From: an uncultured Pelagibacteraceae bacterium
GTDB taxonomy: Bacteria; Pseudomonadota; Alphaproteobacteria; Pelagibacterales; Pelagibacteraceae
Direction of reading: 5' to 3'
Assembly: GCA_902571925.1 (NCBI GenBank)
Contig: CACGDW010000001.1
Coordinates: 1 to 64,000 of the forward strand
DNA: 64,000 nucleotides
Made by a program: the position numbers and the translations under genes. This document shows, piece after piece, positions 9,252-20,131 of the stretch; within the stretch, counting starts at the first letter, position 1, and every line of letters starts with the position of its first letter. Under the pieces are notes generated by a model. It searched no databases. It had not been told where the DNA came from and was given only the letters and a program-made list of their open reading frames with translations.

Positions 9252-9266
9252 GAAGTTCATATTTAT

Positions 9267-9273
9267 AAAGGAG
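9267..9273 (+). promoter_or_regulatory. Strong ribosome binding site of groES
   Basis: AAAGGAG ends five bases before the ATG. This is one of the few strong Shine-Dalgarno sites in the window, along with groEL (AAGGAG, 9585-9590), hsp20 and the purine permease. Most other genes have weak or no SD. Confidence 0.7.
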
Positions 9274-9278
9274 AATTT

Positions 9279-9569
9279 ATGAAATTTAGACCGCTACATG
9301 ATAGAGTTTTAATAGAAGTTTTAGACAGCAGTGAAAAAACTGCTGGAGGAATTATTATCCCAGATACTGCACAAGAGAAACCTCAAGAAGGTAAAGTCGT
9401 TGCTATTGGTGGTGGAGCAAAAACTGAAGATGGGAAAAAAATTCCAATGGATGTTAAAGTTGGTGACAAAGTTTTATTTGGCAAATGGTCAGGGACTGAA
9501 GTCAAAATTGATGGCAAAGAATATAGCATAATGAAAGAGTCTGACATTATGGGTATTTCAAGTAAATAA
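9279..9569 (+). CDS. groES: Co-chaperonin GroES
   Basis: The 10-kDa lid of the GroEL chamber. The 96-residue protein begins [13 protein letters not shown] and has the mobile loop [17 protein letters not shown] with the GGI-I contact, then [20 protein letters not shown] and a C-terminal MKESDIMGI. It is preceded by a heat-shock-type promoter and strong SD, and followed 29 bases later by groEL in the usual bicistronic operon. Length and motifs are entirely normal. Confidence 0.98.
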   Translation: MKFRPLHDRVLIEVLDSSEKTAGGIIIPDTAQEKPQEGKVVAIGGGAKTEDGKKIPMDVKVGDKVLFGKWSGTEVKIDGKEYSIMKESDIMGISSK

Positions 9570-9586
9570 TTTAAATACAAATATAA

Positions 9587-11260
<1,674 letters not shown>

Positions 11261-11298
11261 GACCATTCCAAACTGTCTAATTTCATAGAAAAATTTTA

Positions 11299-11329
11299 AA
11301 AGGCCATCTTTAGATGGCCTTTTTTTTTA
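11299..11329 (+). terminator. Intrinsic terminator after groESL
   Basis: A perfect 8-bp stem AGGCCATC-TTTA-GATGGCCT is followed by a run of nine T. It is GC rich compared with its surroundings and lies 40 bases after the groEL stop. Confidence 0.92.
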
Positions 11330-11348
11330 TAACCATTAAAATATTATT

Positions 11349-11462
11349 ATGTCTAAACGATATAGCGGCAAATCTTTTAAGGACTCAAGTGTAAGTAAAA
11401 AACCAAAATTATCCTTTAAAGAAAAAAGAAGATTGAAAAGAGAAAAATCAAAAAAATCTTAA
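11349..11462 (+). CDS. Small basic ORF, 37 residues, unknown function
   Basis: Too short for the ORF track. It runs ATG to TAA and encodes MSKRYSGKSFKDSSVSKK followed by PKLSFKEKRRLKREKSKKS. About 40% of the residues are Lys or Arg, with a likely C-terminal helix. It starts 20 bases after the groEL terminator and its TAA shares the tetranucleotide TTAA with the stop of the convergent DEAD-box helicase gene. I do not recognise the family. A basic composition is easy to obtain in A-rich DNA, so this could be a chance ORF, although the mixed N-terminal residues and the neat stop overlap favour a real gene. Confidence 0.45.
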   Translation: MSKRYSGKSFKDSSVSKKPKLSFKEKRRLKREKSKKS

Positions 11463-12946
11463 AATTTTTTTCTCTTTTTATTGTGTTTTTTAAAAGTAAA
11501 TTGTTTAGGTCTATTATTTCTACTCTTAAACTTTCTTTTACCATTAAAATTAAACTTTTTTCTTTCTCCATCTGAAGAGAGGTCTTTTAAGGGACTTTTT
11601 CCAAAATATTTAGGATTATTAGTAAATCCTGATGGCTTTGTGTGTTTTTTTTTTTTTATAAATTTTTTCTTTCCTTTGAAATTAAAATCTTTTTTTTCTT
11701 GATTTCTAACTGTTCTATCTTCTCTTACTTTTCTAAAGGACATTCTTTTGTCTTTAAAGCTAAATTTTTTCTTCTCTCTAAATTTTCTTTTTTTATTTTT
11801 AGGTCCCTCTCCTCTTCTATTATTATTTGAGTTCCTTCTAAGTCCACTTTGTATTAGTTTAAAATTTGGGTTAATTAATTTATTTATAGAATTCCACATC
11901 GCTCTGTCGTCTGATGTTAAAAAAGTTAAAGCAGATCCCTCAGATCCAGCTCTAGCAGTTCTTCCAATTCTATGTACATAATCCTCTGGAACTTGTGGTA
12001 AGTCATAATTGATTACATGTTGAATTAATGGAATATCAAGACCTCTTGCTGCTACATCTGTTGCAATTAAAATTCTTTTAAGACCTTTCCTAAAAGAATT
12101 TATAACCCGATCTCTCTTACTTTGGCGAAGGTCCCCATGAATTGCGTCTGCAGAATGCCCTTCTTCTTTAAGACGTTTAACCATTTTGTCAGCACTTCTT
12201 TTGGTTTTGACAAAAACTAAAATAGATCCTTTTCTTGTTAAAAATTGATCTATCAATTCATCGTACTTATTTTCCTTAAAGACTTGTAGTGTCTCTTGTT
12301 TGATTTTTGCAATTGGTATTGAAGTGGCTCCAGTAGAAATTCTTTCTGGACTATTTAGATATCTTTCTGAAATTCTTAAAATATTTTGGGGTAAGGTTGC
12401 TGAGAATAATAATGTTTGATGTGTTTTGGGTACAAACTTTAACACCATTTCAATTTGTGGAGTAAAACCCATATCTAACATTCTATCGGTTTCATCTAAA
12501 ACTAAATATTTAGTTGCTGATAAGTTTAAACTTTTTCTTTTAAGATGATCGTTAATTCTGCCTGGTGTCCCAACTATAATTCTCGACCTGTTACCTAACT
12601 GTCTAAGTTGCTTTTGCATTGACTCCCCGCCAATTAGTAAAGCAGTTTTAATATTAATGTTATTACTTATAATACTTTTGATTGCTTCCATTACTTGCGA
12701 AGCCAACTCTCTAGTTGGACACATTACTAATGCAAAAGCATTTTTGTCTAAAATCAATTTATTAATTAAAGGTATGCTAAAAGCTAAAGTTTTACCTGTG
12801 CCTGTTTGAGCAGTTCCAAGAATATCTTTACCCTCTAAAGCAACTGGAATAGCCATACCTTGAATTGGCGTTGGTTTTATAAAATTCATTCTAGATAATG
12901 AATGTTTTAATGAGTCTTCTATTTTTATTGATGTAAAATTTTCCAT
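11459..12946 (-). CDS. DEAD-box ATP-dependent RNA helicase, RhlE-like
   Basis: An RNA helicase likely acting in ribosome assembly or mRNA turnover. Q-motif region PTPIQGMAIP, motif I AQTGTGKT, PTRELA, motif II as LDETDRMLDMGF (DETD in place of DEAD), motif III FSATLP and motif VI HRIGRTARAG are all present within residues 1-370. The remaining 125 residues form a Lys/Arg/Phe/Asn-rich tail (repeated KKFKF-like and NFKGKKK segments), probably disordered and RNA binding, as in RhlE and cold-adapted helicases. The DETD variant is compatible with ATPase activity since the D-E-x-D frame is kept. Convergent with the small ORF; about 190 bases separate it from typA. Confidence 0.92.
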   Translation of the reverse strand: MENFTSIKIEDSLKHSLSRMNFIKPTPIQGMAIPVALEGKDILGTAQTGTGKTLAFSIPLINKLILDKNAFALVMCPTRELASQVMEAIKSIISNNINIKTALLIGGESMQKQLRQLGNRSRIIVGTPGRINDHLKRKSLNLSATKYLVLDETDRMLDMGFTPQIEMVLKFVPKTHQTLLFSATLPQNILRISERYLNSPERISTGATSIPIAKIKQETLQVFKENKYDELIDQFLTRKGSILVFVKTKRSADKMVKRLKEEGHSADAIHGDLRQSKRDRVINSFRKGLKRILIATDVAARGLDIPLIQHVINYDLPQVPEDYVHRIGRTARAGSEGSALTFLTSDDRAMWNSINKLINPNFKLIQSGLRRNSNNNRRGEGPKNKKRKFREKKKFSFKDKRMSFRKVREDRTVRNQEKKDFNFKGKKKFIKKKKHTKPSGFTNNPKYFGKSPLKDLSSDGERKKFNFNGKRKFKSRNNRPKQFTFKKHNKKRKKF

Positions 12947-13135
12947 CTAATGATTAATAAATTTAATTTGAGAACTAGTCCTTGGTTGTACTTTCAATTT
13001 AATTTTATTGCGATGTCTATATGTTTTTAAAACAATCACAACATATGAATTTTTTTTAAAACCATATTTTCCCAATAAATATTGACATTTTTTAAGTTTT
13101 CAAATCAAAGAATTAATGTATAAGAGCCACAATTT

Positions 13136-14962
13136 ATGAGTAACAATATCAGAAACATCACTATTATTGCCCATGTTGATCACGGCAAAACTACTTTAAT
13201 TGATAACTTAATGAAACAAAGTGGATCATTTAGAGAAAACGAGGTTATTGATGAAAGATTAATGGACTCTGGTGAGCTTGAAAAAGAACGAGGAATAACA
13301 ATTTTAGCAAAACCTGCTTCAATTAATTGGAAGGAATCAAGAATTAATATCATTGACACTCCTGGTCACAGAGATTTTGCAGCAGAAGTTGAGAGGGTAT
13401 TGAGTATGGCAGATGGAGCTCTATTATTAATAGATTCAGCCGAAGGTGTAATGCCTCAAACGAAATTTGTATTATCAAAAGCCCTAAAACAAGGCTTAAA
13501 ACCAATTGTTGTTATAAATAAGCTAGATAAATCTGATCAAAGAGCAAATGAAGTTTTAGACGAAACTTTCGATTTATTCGTGAGTTTAGATGCAAATGAA
13601 GAACAATTAGATTTTCCAGTTTTGTATGCAAGTGGAAGATCTGGATGGGCTGATAAAGAGGTAGATGGCTCTAGAAAAAATTTAAATCCTCTTTTAGATC
13701 AAATTATTGAACATGTAAAACCAGCAGAATTAGATAAATCAAAACCGTTTGCAATGCTTTCTACTCTTCTTTACGCAGATAATTTTTTAGGTAGAAGTTT
13801 AGTTGGAAGAATTACTCAAGGTACAGCAAAAGCAAATCAAGCTATTAAAGCGATTAACTTAGAAGGTGATAAAGTGGATGAAGGTAGGCTCACAAAAATT
13901 TTTAGATATGAGGGGACAAAAAAAGTTCCTATTGAAGTTGGTGAAGCAGGTGACATTGTTGTTGTGGCAGGTTTAGAAAAAGCAAGTGTGGCAGACACAA
14001 TATGTGATTTAGAAGTTAATAAACCAATTGCCGCTACTCCTATTGATCCTCCAACTATGTCAATTACTATTACAGTCAATACTTCACCATTAGCAGGCAC
14101 TGAAGGAAAAAAACTTACGAGTACCCAAATTAGAGATAGATTAATTCAAGAAGCACAAAACAATGTTGGAATTACATTTTCAGAAAACGATAAAAATGAT
14201 TCTTTTGTGGTAAGTGGTAGAGGTGAGCTGATGTTAGAAATATTGCTAACTCAGATGAGAAGAGAGGGTTTTGAACTAACAGTAAGTCCTCCAAAAGTCT
14301 TATTTCAGAAAGATCGCAATGGTAAAAAACTAGAGCCGATAGAGGAGATTACCATGGACCTTGATGAAGAATATTCTTCAAAAATAATTGACTCAATGAA
14401 TAGACGAAAAGGTAAATTAATAGAATTAAAAGATACTGGTAAAAATAAAAAGAGATTAATATTTCATGCTCCAACAAGAGGATTAATGGGTTATACAAGT
14501 AGATTTCTTACCCTTACAAAGGGGAATGGAGTGATAAACAGAATTTTTCATGATTATGGTCCTTTTGAAGGTGAAATGGAGGGAAGAAGAAATGGTGCTC
14601 TAATTTCGATGGAGCAAGGAAAGGCTGTTGCTTTTGCAATATTTAATCTTCAAGCTAGAGGTGAGATGTTTGTAACTCATAATGATCCTGTTTATCCAGG
14701 AATGATTGTTGGTCTATCTCCTAAACCAGGTGACATGATAATTAATGTCATGAAAGGAAAAAAATTAACTAATATGAGAACTCAAGGAACAGATGAAAAT
14801 GTTGTACTCACGCCTGTAAGAAAGATGTCAATTGCAGAACAATTAAGTATGCTAAATACTGACGAAGCCCTTGAAATTACACCACAGTCATGTAGGTTAA
14901 GAAAAGCTATTCTCGATCCTCATGAAAGAAAGAGGAGCGAAAAGTCTGGCGCTGCAGCCTAA
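13136..14962 (+). CDS. typA: Translational GTPase TypA/BipA
   Basis: A ribosome-binding GTPase of the elongation-factor family with roles in 50S assembly and stress adaptation. The G1 motif is AHVDHGKTTL, followed by RGITILAK, G3 DTPGHRDF and G4 NKLDKSDQR, then EF-G-like domains and the TypA-specific C-terminal part with RGLMGYTSRFLTLTKG and EGEMEGRRNGAL. The 608-residue length is normal. The 189-base upstream gap contains a TTGACA at 13082 but no convincing -10 at the right spacing. Its stop overlaps that of the convergent YczE-like gene by four bases (CTAA). Confidence 0.97.
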   Translation: MSNNIRNITIIAHVDHGKTTLIDNLMKQSGSFRENEVIDERLMDSGELEKERGITILAKPASINWKESRINIIDTPGHRDFAAEVERVLSMADGALLLIDSAEGVMPQTKFVLSKALKQGLKPIVVINKLDKSDQRANEVLDETFDLFVSLDANEEQLDFPVLYASGRSGWADKEVDGSRKNLNPLLDQIIEHVKPAELDKSKPFAMLSTLLYADNFLGRSLVGRITQGTAKANQAIKAINLEGDKVDEGRLTKIFRYEGTKKVPIEVGEAGDIVVVAGLEKASVADTICDLEVNKPIAATPIDPPTMSITITVNTSPLAGTEGKKLTSTQIRDRLIQEAQNNVGITFSENDKNDSFVVSGRGELMLEILLTQMRREGFELTVSPPKVLFQKDRNGKKLEPIEEITMDLDEEYSSKIIDSMNRRKGKLIELKDTGKNKKRLIFHAPTRGLMGYTSRFLTLTKGNGVINRIFHDYGPFEGEMEGRRNGALISMEQGKAVAFAIFNLQARGEMFVTHNDPVYPGMIVGLSPKPGDMIINVMKGKKLTNMRTQGTDENVVLTPVRKMSIAEQLSMLNTDEALEITPQSCRLRKAILDPHERKRSEKSGAAA

Positions 14963-15606
14963 TTAAATACTTTATCAACTAAGTAAAGACCTAAAGCAAC
15001 ACAAGGGCCTATTCCAAAAGCAAATAATAAAGTTCCAACTCCGACCGTACCACCCAAATACCAGCCAATAACAACAACAGAAATTTCTAAAGTTGCTCTG
15101 ACAGCTGCTATTGGTAAATTTGAAACTTTTTGTAATCCTATCATTAAACCATCTCTTGGACCCGGTCCAAGATTTGATACTAAATATATACCACCACCAA
15201 CGCCAACCAAAACCACTGAAACTATAGCTAGTATTAGTTGATAAATATAATTGGATGGGGTTGGGACAAACTTAATACAAAGATCAATCATTAAAGCAAT
15301 TATCAAAGCATTAAAAATAGTTCCCATTCCAGGCCTTTGACCTAAAGGGATCCACAGAATTAAAACTGCAATACTTACTAAAAGAGTTATTGTTCCAATA
15401 CTTAAATTTACATTTAAGGAGATGCCTTGAGCTAGAACACTCCAAGGAGAAGCTCCCGTGAAAGAAACTATTAATAGTCCCTCACCTAAGCCAAATAAAG
15501 TAAGACCAAAGCATAAAAAAAAGAATGTTGAAAATTTTGGCTTAAAATTGTATGGCCTCTCTGAGCTCCAATGTACTTTTGGTATTTTCTTTATTTTTAA
15601 AAACAT
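14959..15606 (-). CDS. YczE/YitT-like integral membrane protein
   Basis: A 215-residue polytopic protein with about five or six hydrophobic segments. Glycine-rich motifs such as GLGEGLLIVSFTGASPWSV, PLGQRPGMGTIFNA and SNLGPGPRDGLMIGLQK match the YczE family of bacterial membrane proteins (relatives of YitT). The molecular function is not known; a transport role is possible. The N-terminus is a short amphipathic, basic stretch. It converges on typA with a 4-base shared stop and is divergent from the exported protein gene that follows. Confidence 0.75.
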   Translation of the reverse strand: MFLKIKKIPKVHWSSERPYNFKPKFSTFFFLCFGLTLFGLGEGLLIVSFTGASPWSVLAQGISLNVNLSIGTITLLVSIAVLILWIPLGQRPGMGTIFNALIIALMIDLCIKFVPTPSNYIYQLILAIVSVVLVGVGGGIYLVSNLGPGPRDGLMIGLQKVSNLPIAAVRATLEISVVVIGWYLGGTVGVGTLLFAFGIGPCVALGLYLVDKVFN

Positions 15607-15659
15607 TTTTTTATTAAATTATTTCTATTATCGAAAAAGTCTACTAATGTAATCCTCAA

Positions 15660-16340
15660 ATGAGAAAATTAATAGTTACTTTATTTCTTATACTTTATCC
15701 CTCTATATCCATTGCTCACATGGCTCATTATAATAAATATAACAAACTTGAAATGGAAATATTCAGGAATGGTGAATTAATTGGATATAACTATTATTTT
15801 TTTAATAGAAAAGGTGATCAAACTTTAGTTACTAATCAAATAAAATTTACTGTAAAACTTTTAGGTGCAATCATTTTTCAAGTCGAAAGTTACGGAGAAG
15901 AAAAATATCTTAAAGATCAATTAATTTCATACAATTCAAAAACTTTACAAAATAAAAAAGAAAAATTTGTAAATCTATTATTTAACAACGATACTAAAAA
16001 ATTTGAAATTAAAGGATCTTCATTCAATGGTGAAACATCTACTAAAAGTATAGTTGGGAATTGGTGGAACCATAAAATTCTACAGGCAGATAGTCAAATT
16101 AGTCCAATTTCAGGAAGTATAAAAAAACAGGTAGTCACTTTTATTGGTAAAAAAAAAATTGATCTCTATGGCAAGATTTATCAAGTAGACCATTTTACAT
16201 TAAAGTCCAAAGACATGAATATACCTAAAGATAAAAGACTAGATTTTAATATTTGGTACGATCAAAAAAACTCTACAATTTTAAAAGTCTCATATTCAAG
16301 AATGGGAGATTGGGAATATCGCCTAAAAAAAATTGAGTAA
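15660..16340 (+). CDS. Exported protein of unknown function (DUF6134-like)
   Basis: The N-terminus MRKLIVTLFLILYPSISIAH is a clear Sec signal peptide with cleavage expected after A19, so the mature protein is periplasmic or surface associated. The rest is a predicted beta-rich domain of about 205 residues with conserved-looking segments such as LEMEIFRNGELIGYN, IVGNWWNHKILQ and DFNIWYDQ. The pattern (G..iG...y.f...g; WWN; D.WYD) resembles DUF6134 proteins, which may bind lipid or carry a lipocalin-like barrel, but I am only moderately sure of the family. Its stop lies four bases from that of the convergent oxidoreductase gene. Confidence 0.55.
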   Translation: MRKLIVTLFLILYPSISIAHMAHYNKYNKLEMEIFRNGELIGYNYYFFNRKGDQTLVTNQIKFTVKLLGAIIFQVESYGEEKYLKDQLISYNSKTLQNKKEKFVNLLFNNDTKKFEIKGSSFNGETSTKSIVGNWWNHKILQADSQISPISGSIKKQVVTFIGKKKIDLYGKIYQVDHFTLKSKDMNIPKDKRLDFNIWYDQKNSTILKVSYSRMGDWEYRLKKIE

Positions 16341-16344
16341 TCAA

Positions 16345-17313
16345 TTAATTAATTTTTTTGAATAAGTCGTGTGCACTTATCCATCCAGATTCTAGTCTAG
16401 GTCCAATGAACCAATCAGCACATACTCCTAGTTTTTTTTGAGGATCCCAATAACTTTTTATTTTAAATGGTTTTGAATTTGATGAATATTTCCAACCATG
16501 GTTAATACTATAGATTACTTTAGTTCTTTCAATTTTTGTTAGTTTAAAAAATTTATCGATTAATATTTTTGAGTTTTTTTTTAAATTTTTTTTGTTTTTA
16601 TCTATATTTTTATTTGCCCATTCAAAAGTACTTTGGAGTGTCCATAAATCATATTTTGATTTAAACCTTTTTTTTGTATTTTCATTTCCTGCCCAACCCA
16701 GGACTGAATCGTCAAAAACAAAACTGCTAGGTGATACTTTATTTTTTTTAATTGCAATCATAACTGTAATATTTGCATCCATTTTTAATTTTCTTTTTAT
16801 GAATGTGTTATTTATAAATTTTTCTGAAAGTTTTTTAAGTTGGGGAAAGGGGCAAGTTAAAATTACTCCTTTATAAGTCTTAATTTTACCATCAGTGAAT
16901 AATAGAAACCATAGTTTATCTTTGTAGTAAATCTTTTTGAGTTCACTTTGGTAATAACATTTAACTTTTTTTAAAAGATATTTGCAAATATCATTATTTC
17001 CTTTTTTTCCAATAATTTTAATGTGTTTTTTATTTTCTTTTTTTTTTGAATTTAAAAAAATATGGTTACCTTTCCATTTCTTCAAAATCTCTATTTTAAT
17101 TAATTTATTTATAAATTGTTTAAATTCTGTTGTCTTTGGAGAAAAATATTGTGTTCCATGATCAAAACCTGTTTGACCTTTTATTCTTTTGAATGAAGCT
17201 CGACCCCCTGGACCTCTGCCTTTATCATATAAATTGACCTGAAATTTTTTGTTAAGTAAATTTGCAATAGTGGCACCTGAAATGCCAGATCCAATAACAC
17301 AATAGTCGCTCAT
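16345..17313 (-). CDS. Renalase-like NAD(P)/FAD-dependent oxidoreductase
   Basis: A flavoprotein with the N-terminal dinucleotide-binding fold CVIGSGISGATIANLL (residues 4-19) and the second conserved motif DKGRGPGGRASFKR, which is typical of renalase-type amine oxidoreductases. The C-terminal FAD contact GVCADWFIGPRLESGWISA is present. Length (322) agrees with bacterial renalases, which oxidise isomeric dihydronicotinamides. The substrate here is inferred only from the family. Its start overlaps the pmbA stop by four bases, so it is coupled to the tldD-pmbA unit. Confidence 0.8.
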   Translation of the reverse strand: MSDYCVIGSGISGATIANLLNKKFQVNLYDKGRGPGGRASFKRIKGQTGFDHGTQYFSPKTTEFKQFINKLIKIEILKKWKGNHIFLNSKKKENKKHIKIIGKKGNNDICKYLLKKVKCYYQSELKKIYYKDKLWFLLFTDGKIKTYKGVILTCPFPQLKKLSEKFINNTFIKRKLKMDANITVMIAIKKNKVSPSSFVFDDSVLGWAGNENTKKRFKSKYDLWTLQSTFEWANKNIDKNKKNLKKNSKILIDKFFKLTKIERTKVIYSINHGWKYSSNSKPFKIKSYWDPQKKLGVCADWFIGPRLESGWISAHDLFKKIN

Positions 17314-18626
17314 TTACCTGCAACAACCATTCCCTCAATCATAATTGTTGGAGAGTTGGTTGAGTAATCAAATTCTAAATCATTAGCTAGAGTTATATTT
17401 TGAAACATGTCTTTAAAATTTCCTGCAATCGTTATTTCATTAATTGGATATTTAAATTCACCATTTTCGACTAAAAATCCTGTTGCACCAACTGAATAGT
17501 CACCAGTTACAATGTTGCTACCATGGCCTATAGTTTCTGTAATGTACAAACACTTCGAATTAGAATTTAGAAGATCTTTGTAGTTAATCTTTCCATTTTC
17601 AAAATAAAGATTGCTAGTTCCACCACATCTTCCATTAGACTTTAAATTTAATTTCCTTCCATTATATGTGTCTAACAAATAATGTTTGAGAATACCCTGT
17701 TCAACTAATTTTAATGTGTCTGTTCTAACCCCTTCAGAATCAAAACTTCTTGATCCTTGGCCTTTAGATATATCAGGTTTATCAAAAATATTTATTGTCT
17801 CTTGAAAAATTTTTTGATTGATTTTGTTTTTTAAAAATGATGTTCCTCTTGAAATAGAAGAAGCAGATATAGCGCTTGCAAAAGTACTTAATATTCCTTT
17901 AGCAATTCTTTTATCAAATATTATAGCAATTTTTTCACTACCTATTTTTTTTGGACTTAACTTTCTAAGAGAATATTCTGCAGCTTTTTTTCCTAATTCT
18001 TCCGCATTCTTAATGTCTTTTAGGTGACATTTGACTGTGTATTCATAATCTCTCTCCATACTTCTATCATCTTTAGCAACAGCTACACTGGATGCTACAA
18101 ATGATGAAGTTTTAAAACCTTTACAAAAACCATCACTATTAGCTAAAATAAAATTTGATTTATCTTCTACAAAGCTTGATTCAGTATTTATAATTTTTTT
18201 ATCATTTGAAGCCGCAGTCTCTAATCTTGACAAATACTCAACTTTATTATCATTCTCTATGTGACTATCATCATACAAATTTAAGTCTTTAACTTCTTTA
18301 GCCAACAAATCTTTATCTGGGAGAGAATTAAATTCATCCTCTGGAGTGTTTTTTGTAGTTTCAACACATTTTTCAATTAAAATATTTAGATTTTCTCTCA
18401 ATAAATTAGATGAAGATATTGATGACTTTTTTTTGCCTACAAAAGTAGTAATGTCTATACCTAAATTATCAGATCTATTTGACTCATCTAACTTTTTATT
18501 TCTAAAATTTACTGTTTCGGAAATAGAGTTTCCAACGTTTACAATCGTATCCGTAGCTCCTAATTTTTTTGCATAATCTAAACAATATGACGCTTTTTTT
18601 TCTAGATATTCCTGATCTTTAACCAT
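17310..18626 (-). CDS. pmbA: TldE/PmbA metalloprotease-like subunit
   Basis: The non-catalytic partner in the TldD-TldE heterodimer, which degrades unfolded peptides and matures peptide natural products in enterobacteria. The protein has the family features FRNKKLDESNRSDNLGIDI near residue 37, SFDSEGVRTDTLKLVEQGILKHYL, NIVTGDYSVGATGFLVENG and the terminal PTIMIEGMVVAGK. It lacks the HExxxH zinc motif, as expected for TldE. At 438 residues it is of normal length. It starts immediately after the tldD stop and overlaps the oxidoreductase gene, so the three probably form one transcript. Confidence 0.92.
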   Translation of the reverse strand: MVKDQEYLEKKASYCLDYAKKLGATDTIVNVGNSISETVNFRNKKLDESNRSDNLGIDITTFVGKKKSSISSSNLLRENLNILIEKCVETTKNTPEDEFNSLPDKDLLAKEVKDLNLYDDSHIENDNKVEYLSRLETAASNDKKIINTESSFVEDKSNFILANSDGFCKGFKTSSFVASSVAVAKDDRSMERDYEYTVKCHLKDIKNAEELGKKAAEYSLRKLSPKKIGSEKIAIIFDKRIAKGILSTFASAISASSISRGTSFLKNKINQKIFQETINIFDKPDISKGQGSRSFDSEGVRTDTLKLVEQGILKHYLLDTYNGRKLNLKSNGRCGGTSNLYFENGKINYKDLLNSNSKCLYITETIGHGSNIVTGDYSVGATGFLVENGEFKYPINEITIAGNFKDMFQNITLANDLEFDYSTNSPTIMIEGMVVAGK

Positions 18627-20039
18627 TTATAGATTTGTACCACCAACAGTCATCTTATTAATTAAGATTGAAGGCTGAGCAACTCCAACGGGCACTCCTT
18701 GTCCCGCTTTCCCACATGTGCCAATTCCTGGGTCTAACATCATATCATTACCAACCATTGAAACTTCTTTTAAAATTGAGGGTCCGTCTCCTATTAAAGT
18801 TGCCCCTTTTATAGGCGAGCCAATTTTTCCTTCAGTAATTTCATATGCCTCCGTGCAATTAAAAACAAATTTTCCAGAAGTAATATCTACTTGTCCACCT
18901 CCAAAACTTACTGCAAAAATACCTTTATCCACTGATTTTATCATTTCATCTTGTGTTTGTTTTCCATTTAACATCATCGTGTTTCTCATTCTTGGTAAAA
19001 CAATATGCCTATAATTTTCTCTTCTACCGCTGCCTGTCGATCTAGTTTTCATTAATCTTGCGTTTAATCTATCTTGCATGAAATTTTTTAAAATTCCATT
19101 TTCTATCAACACAGTTTTTTCTGTTGGTGTGCCCTCATCATCAATTGTAAGACTTCCCCTTCTGTTATCTAAAGTTCCATCATCAACAATTGTTACACCC
19201 TCACTTGCAACTTTCTGTCCCATAAGATTATGAAATGCAGAAGTTTTTTTTCTGTTAAAATCACCTTCCAAACCATGTCCAATAGCTTCATGAATTAATA
19301 TTGCGGGCCATCCTGGTCCAAGTACAACTTTCATTTCTCCCGCAGGAGCTGGTTTGCTCTCTAAATTCACTGAGGCTATCCTTAAAGCTTCGTCACAAAC
19401 ATTTTTCCAATTATCATTTATCAAATAATCATCGTACGATTGTCTTCCACCAATTCCATAAACACCAGACTCTTTTCTACCATTTTTCTCAAGCATTACA
19501 GAAACATTAAATCTTATTAAAGGTCTAACATCAGTTAAAGTTTCACCTCCAGACCTAATTATTTCTATAGACTTTTGTTCACCACTGAAGTTTGCCGTTA
19601 CCTGTTGAACATTATTATCTTTTTTTCGGAGGTAATCATTTACTTTATTTAATACATCTATCTTTGATTTAAGTGTTTTTTTTTCTATAGGATTGATATT
19701 CTCGTAATATTTTTTGTTTGATTTAGGAATAGAGTGATTATAACTGCTATTAGCAGACTTTAGAGTTGACTTTAAACTTTCAGAGGATTGTTTTAATGAA
19801 TTTTTCGATATTTCATTAGAGTGTGAATAGGCTACAACTTCACCTGAAACAGCTCTAAAACCAAATCCTAAATCAGAATTATAACTAGATTTTTTAATCT
19901 TATTATCATCTAACAAAATATTCTCAGATTTTGAATTCTCTAAATATAGTTCACCATCATCACATTTTTTTAAAGTATCTGAAATAATGTTTTCAGCCTC
20001 ATTTCTAGTTAGGTCGGATTTTTCAAAGAAATTACTCAT
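18627..20039 (-). CDS. tldD: Metalloprotease TldD
   Basis: The catalytic subunit of the TldD-TldE protease. The zinc-binding helix HEAIGHGLEGD (HExxxH) lies near residue 252, followed by DDGTLDNRRGSLTIDDEGTPT and a C-terminal part GSPIKGATLIGDGP with the third zinc ligand region GMMLDPGIGTCGK-like segment (here DMMLDPGIGTCGK). The 470-residue length is standard. It is the first gene of the tldD-pmbA-oxidoreductase unit; the 92-base gap to the divergent DCC-family gene should contain its promoter, but no clear one is visible. Confidence 0.95.
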   Translation of the reverse strand: MSNFFEKSDLTRNEAENIISDTLKKCDDGELYLENSKSENILLDDNKIKKSSYNSDLGFGFRAVSGEVVAYSHSNEISKNSLKQSSESLKSTLKSANSSYNHSIPKSNKKYYENINPIEKKTLKSKIDVLNKVNDYLRKKDNNVQQVTANFSGEQKSIEIIRSGGETLTDVRPLIRFNVSVMLEKNGRKESGVYGIGGRQSYDDYLINDNWKNVCDEALRIASVNLESKPAPAGEMKVVLGPGWPAILIHEAIGHGLEGDFNRKKTSAFHNLMGQKVASEGVTIVDDGTLDNRRGSLTIDDEGTPTEKTVLIENGILKNFMQDRLNARLMKTRSTGSGRRENYRHIVLPRMRNTMMLNGKQTQDEMIKSVDKGIFAVSFGGGQVDITSGKFVFNCTEAYEITEGKIGSPIKGATLIGDGPSILKEVSMVGNDMMLDPGIGTCGKAGQGVPVGVAQPSILINKMTVGGTNL

Positions 20040-20131
20040 AGACTCTGGAACATAGGTGGTTTAAAAAAATTTTCAACTGGAGTATTTTACGCATGTACAT
20101 AACTTAAGAAGATTAGTAAATATTATCTAAT

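Noticed and set aside
9155-9278. CIRCE/HrcA operator before groES
   Set aside because: No TTAGCACTC-N9-GAGTGCTAA-like inverted repeat is present; the region instead carries a sigma32-type promoter.
13019-13046. Inverted repeat ATATGTT...AACATAT between the helicase and typA genes
   Set aside because: Seven AT-rich base pairs with a 14-base loop and no T tract; easily due to chance at this base composition.
13082-13087. TTGACA upstream of typA as a promoter
   Set aside because: No acceptable -10 box 16-19 bases downstream, so I did not list it as a promoter.
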